A DNA stretch of 64,000 bases from positions 87,331-151,330 of the forward strand of contig NZ_RDQG01000078.1 in assembly GCF_003697815.1 (NCBI RefSeq), read 5' to 3'. Position 1 is the stretch's first letter. Each line of letters opens with the position of its first letter. Source of the stretch: Halalkalicoccus subterraneus. Its GTDB lineage: Archaea; Halobacteriota; Halobacteria; Halobacteriales; Halalkalicoccaceae. A program made the translations under genes and the position numbers. This document shows, piece after piece, positions 61,083 to 64,000 of the stretch. The notes under the pieces are model-generated. The model had not been told where the DNA came from and ran no database searches. It was given only the letters and a program-made list of their open reading frames with translations.

Positions 61083-61399
61083 AGAAATACCGTATATCCC
61101 TAATTATAAAGCAATTTGTATACCGAGAACATATTTAGAATGGTTCATATATAGTACGTCTGCCTATCCAAATATAGTACGAAGCCATGCAGCCTGGTGA
61201 GCTGGCCGTCAATAGTCTTTGTCTACACTACTCTTCTCTTCAAGAAGTTCTGGCTTACTCAGCTGCTTTTCTATAATAGTAACCGTCTCTCGACACCTTC
61301 TTATATATAATTTTACAAAATATTATTTACATATAGAATATTACTATAATATACTTCAATTAAATTTATATTAAACAATGTAGATGTCTATATTACATT
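61083..61399. promoter_or_regulatory. A+T-rich divergent promoter region
   Basis: The gap between the two exported-protein genes is strongly A+T-rich (61300-61400: TATATATAATTTTACAAAATATTATTTACATATAG), with TATA-like elements towards both genes. No gene or repeat recognised. Confidence 0.5.
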
Positions 61400-64000
61400 A
61401 TGGAATTTACTAGGCGAAATTTGATGAAAACATCGATCGCAGCCACACTCGGTGCCAGCGTAACCGGTGTAGCAAGCGCAAAACATTTGGAGGAAGTTGA
61501 GGAGTCAGACACTACCGGCGCGCCGAGTGTCAAGGGGAACCTCAAGCGATTCTCGACAACGGCGTATGGAGCTGAGGTGACCGGCCCATTCGTCTTCGAA
61601 GACGGAGGACTACTCTACAGTCTCCAGCATCCAAGCGAGGAGAATCCTGAGCCGTTCAACCGTGCCGGCGTAGGCTACTTCAGTGGTTTTCAGTTTGACC
61701 TAAGCGGTGACAATAACGACTTCACCGAAGTATCGACACCGCAGACGAGGGACGAACAGGGTATCGTTCGCTCGGGCAATGGCGAATACATACTGCTCGC
61801 GCAGGCAAGAGAGTCGATAAACGGTGGGACAGAGCGCCTCGGTGTCACCCAGACACCTGACGGGACCGCCATCACGATGGACGAGTTTTCGGGTACCCAA
61901 TATGGTGCCGCCGCGACCAATCCCGACTGTAATCAGTTTGTCGCAACGAACGATGAGGGCACCGAAGGATACCTCTTTACGAACTGGGAGAACAGTCCCG
62001 GCAATGTTTCGCGGGTCCCGATCAGTCAATCCGATGACGGCGAGTGGGAAGCCGACTTAGAAAACGCGATCAACCTCGCGAACACCGAGCCGCTTCGCGA
62101 CCTCGGCGGCACGCGAATCAACTGCTACGGCAACCTCACGCCGTGGAACACGATGGTTTCCTCGGAAGAGAATTATGCGCATCCACGCGTTTCGCTGACA
62201 CACACGGTGAGCGACATCATCGACACCGGTTCCGGCAAGGGGATTATTGGTGCCGGTCAATTCTGGAATCGGCCGAATCCGAGCGAGATCGTCGACGCGA
62301 TCGAAGAATACTATGATGAGTCGTTTATCCCCCAGGGAGACTGGGCACTGACGGGTGTCGAGTTCCTCGCGTACTACCTCGGCGCCGAGCCAGTCGATCA
62401 AGCAGACAACGAGACGAATGACACGACTCCGATTGGCGATGTCTATCCGAACCCGTATCGCTATGGCTACCACGTCGACTACCGCAAGCCGACAGCGGCT
62501 GTGCCTGAACCGATCAAGTACTACGTGATGGGCCGCGCATCCTGGGAAGCACCGGATTTCTTGGGCGATGAGCGGACCGTCTATGGCTGTTCGGACGGCG
62601 ACAGCAAGGGCATCTACAAATTCGTCGCCGACGAGCCGATCCCGAGCTATGAGGACCCAATGGATCTCGAGGGAACCCTCTATGCCCCCAAGATTACTAA
62701 TGACAAGGCGTCTGTCGCCGACTCGGATGAGCGAAACTCCCCTGCGGATGTGAACCTCGAGATCAAGTGGATGGAACTCGGTCACGCGAGAAACGCCGAG
62801 ATCGAGCAATGGATCGCTACCTACGACGACGTCACTCAGCTACACTACCTCGAAACCCACGCCGAGACCGACTGGCGAGATGATCTCGACACGGCGCTCG
62901 AAGAGGCCGACTGCGAGGTTATCGAAAACGGCAACCAGAACTATATTACCAACGAGGAGATCGTCGAGTGGGCCGATCAGTGGAACGAAAATGGGCCACG
63001 GGGTGTCGACGAGGGCCTCCGCAAAGTGCCGTTCCTTGAGACCCGTGCAGCCGCGAAAGAGATCGGCGCGTCGATTGAGTTCAACAAGGCCGAGGGCGTC
63101 GACAGTATCGACGGTTCCGGCCCGGGCGACTTCGTCTATTTCGGTATCTCTGAGTTCAATGACGACATGGCCGATGACACGGGTGACCTCCAGATGGATC
63201 GTGTCGATGGGGGTGTCGTCTACCGCGGAGAAATCGAACTCGACTACAATGTCTCGACGCTCGAACCGGTTATCGTCGGCCCTGATTTCACTGATCCACC
63301 CGCTGATGCCGACGATGCGCTTCGCAACGTCGACAACGTCTACGTGATGGATGACGGCCGCGTCCTCTGCTGTGAGGACGGCTTTGGCGGTCCTGCCCGA
63401 TCTTACCCCAACGATGGGCTGTACGTCTACCAGCCGAACGTCTTGGTCGACGTAGAGTCAATAAACGTGAATCTCGACGACACCGCGAGAGCGGATCTGA
63501 CAGCATCGTTCCTACCGGCTGGCGTTTCTGGCGGTCGAGTTACCGTTTCCGTCTCTGACCCGGCAGTAGTGTCGATCGCAGATGTTTCGTTCCCAGATGA
63601 ACTAACGGATACGGCGAGTTCGATCTCCAAGGATATGTCGACGGTAACGGTCCGGTTTGCCGATGTAGGACAGAACTTCCAACCTGGCGCAATGAACGTC
63701 GTTCTCGCGTCGCTTGACCTAGAGGCCGAGAGTACGGGAACGACCGAACTTACAGTTGAGGTCAACCGACTAGACGACGATGACGGCGACGTAATCGACG
63801 CTGAGGCCCGGTCGGGAACGATTCTGACTGGTCCGTTGGCGGTCGAGGGAGATGACGCGCCTACCGATCCTGACGACGACGGTCGCTACGAGGATGTCAA
63901 CGGTGACGGTGAAGTGGACGATGAAGACGTCGACACGCTGTTTGATAACTTCTGTACAGAGAGCGTCCGCGAGAATGAGGAAGCGTACGACTTCAACGAG
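61400..64000 (+). CDS. PhoX/DUF839-like phosphatase with dockerin-like C-terminus, cut by window edge
   Basis: The frame starts at 61400 (MEFTRRNLMKTSIAATLG, a twin-arginine signal with cleavage near ASA) and stays open to the right edge, giving 867 visible residues. The catalytic part has the PhoX pattern: TRINCYGNLTPWNTMVSSEENYAHP, TALEEADCEVIENG, and DDGRVLCCEDG. PhoX enzymes are calcium/iron alkaline phosphatases that free phosphate from esters. After about residue 680 come a beta-sandwich module (VDVESINVNLDDTARADLTASFLPAGVSGG) and then DPDDDGRYEDVNGDGEVDDEDVDTLFDNF, an EF-hand-like dockerin/calcium repeat. Confidence 0.85.
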   Translation, partial: MEFTRRNLMKTSIAATLGASVTGVASAKHLEEVEESDTTGAPSVKGNLKRFSTTAYGAEVTGPFVFEDGGLLYSLQHPSEENPEPFNRAGVGYFSGFQFDLSGDNNDFTEVSTPQTRDEQGIVRSGNGEYILLAQARESINGGTERLGVTQTPDGTAITMDEFSGTQYGAAATNPDCNQFVATNDEGTEGYLFTNWENSPGNVSRVPISQSDDGEWEADLENAINLANTEPLRDLGGTRINCYGNLTPWNTMVSSEENYAHPRVSLTHTVSDIIDTGSGKGIIGAGQFWNRPNPSEIVDAIEEYYDESFIPQGDWALTGVEFLAYYLGAEPVDQADNETNDTTPIGDVYPNPYRYGYHVDYRKPTAAVPEPIKYYVMGRASWEAPDFLGDERTVYGCSDGDSKGIYKFVADEPIPSYEDPMDLEGTLYAPKITNDKASVADSDERNSPADVNLEIKWMELGHARNAEIEQWIATYDDVTQLHYLETHAETDWRDDLDTALEEADCEVIENGNQNYITNEEIVEWADQWNENGPRGVDEGLRKVPFLETRAAAKEIGASIEFNKAEGVDSIDGSGPGDFVYFGISEFNDDMADDTGDLQMDRVDGGVVYRGEIELDYNVSTLEPVIVGPDFTDPPADADDALRNVDNVYVMDDGRVLCCEDGFGGPARSYPNDGLYVYQPNVLVDVESINVNLDDTARADLTASFLPAGVSGGRVTVSVSDPAVVSIADVSFPDELTDTASSISKDMSTVTVRFADVGQNFQPGAMNVVLASLDLEAESTGTTELTVEVNRLDDDDGDVIDAEARSGTILTGPLAVEGDDAPTDPDDDGRYEDVNGDGEVDDEDVDTLFDNFCTESVRENEEAYDFNE

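Overview
The window is a haloarchaeal (class Halobacteria) replicon, most likely a plasmid or megaplasmid. The evidence is acidic proteins, Tat signal peptides, leaderless or TATA-type promoters, a haloarchaeal CRISPR repeat, a single Orc1/Cdc6 next to an origin with repeated origin boxes, and a ParA system. Many genes are broken, and there are insertion-sequence and integrase remnants, so most of the window is accessory DNA that has been repeatedly rearranged.

Layout. (1) 0-1 kb: a Tat lipoprotein cut by the left edge and two small proteins. (2) 1.1-11.4 kb: one tight operon for an archaeal type IV secretion/conjugation apparatus: a VirB2-like membrane protein, a polytopic membrane protein, a VirB4 ATPase, two accessory proteins that share a tail module, and a VirD4/TraD-like coupling ATPase. 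No relaxase is visible. (3) 11.5-16.9 kb: a convergent winged-helix gene, about 1.3 kb of purine-rich DNA with no gene whose ends carry a 17-bp inverted match, a large protein with a C-terminal HEPN-type RNxxxH motif, a small HTH gene with repeated operators, a SWIM zinc-finger protein and a SprT-like protease. (4) 16.9-30 kb: small genes and fragments, an orphan six-repeat CRISPR array, a heavy-metal permease with a YHS domain, a TumE-like toxin-antitoxin operon, and a hydratase. (5) 30-33 kb: a hydantoinase/dihydropyrimidinase convergent with an NCS1 transporter, a likely hydantoin or pyrimidine salvage pair. (6) 34-46 kb: a zinc-ribbon ArsR-type regulator, a MATE pump, decayed LUD, ABC-2 and other fragments, an NAD(P)-binding reductase and TetR gene, cupin and DUF2255 genes, twin BNR-repeat proteins, superoxide dismutase and an SDR reductase. 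Three sites share a palindromic operator. (7) 46.7-49.3 kb: a transposase gene and a broken integrase. (8) 49.4-55.2 kb: the replication and partition core, with ParA, a small partner, 9-bp-phased AATAG arrays, an origin with five boxes, and Orc1/Cdc6. (9) 55-64 kb: small paralogues, a ferredoxin, a PQQ dehydrogenase translationally coupled to an unknown protein, a Tat-exported endonuclease/phosphatase-family protein, and a PhoX-like phosphatase with a dockerin-like end that runs off the right edge.

The most unusual signals are these. First, a family of about 46-bp hairpins (CCTTGTGCAACA, a spacer of about 22 nt, TGTTGCACAAGG) scattered through 16.9-60.1 kb. Two members sit directly in front of paralogous Cys-rich small genes, with the ribosome-binding AAGG inside one arm and compensating base changes between the two. 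Second, the long purine-rich segment without a gene at 12.3-13.4 kb. Third, the 9-bp-phased partition-site arrays. All homology statements come from reading the sequence; no search was run.
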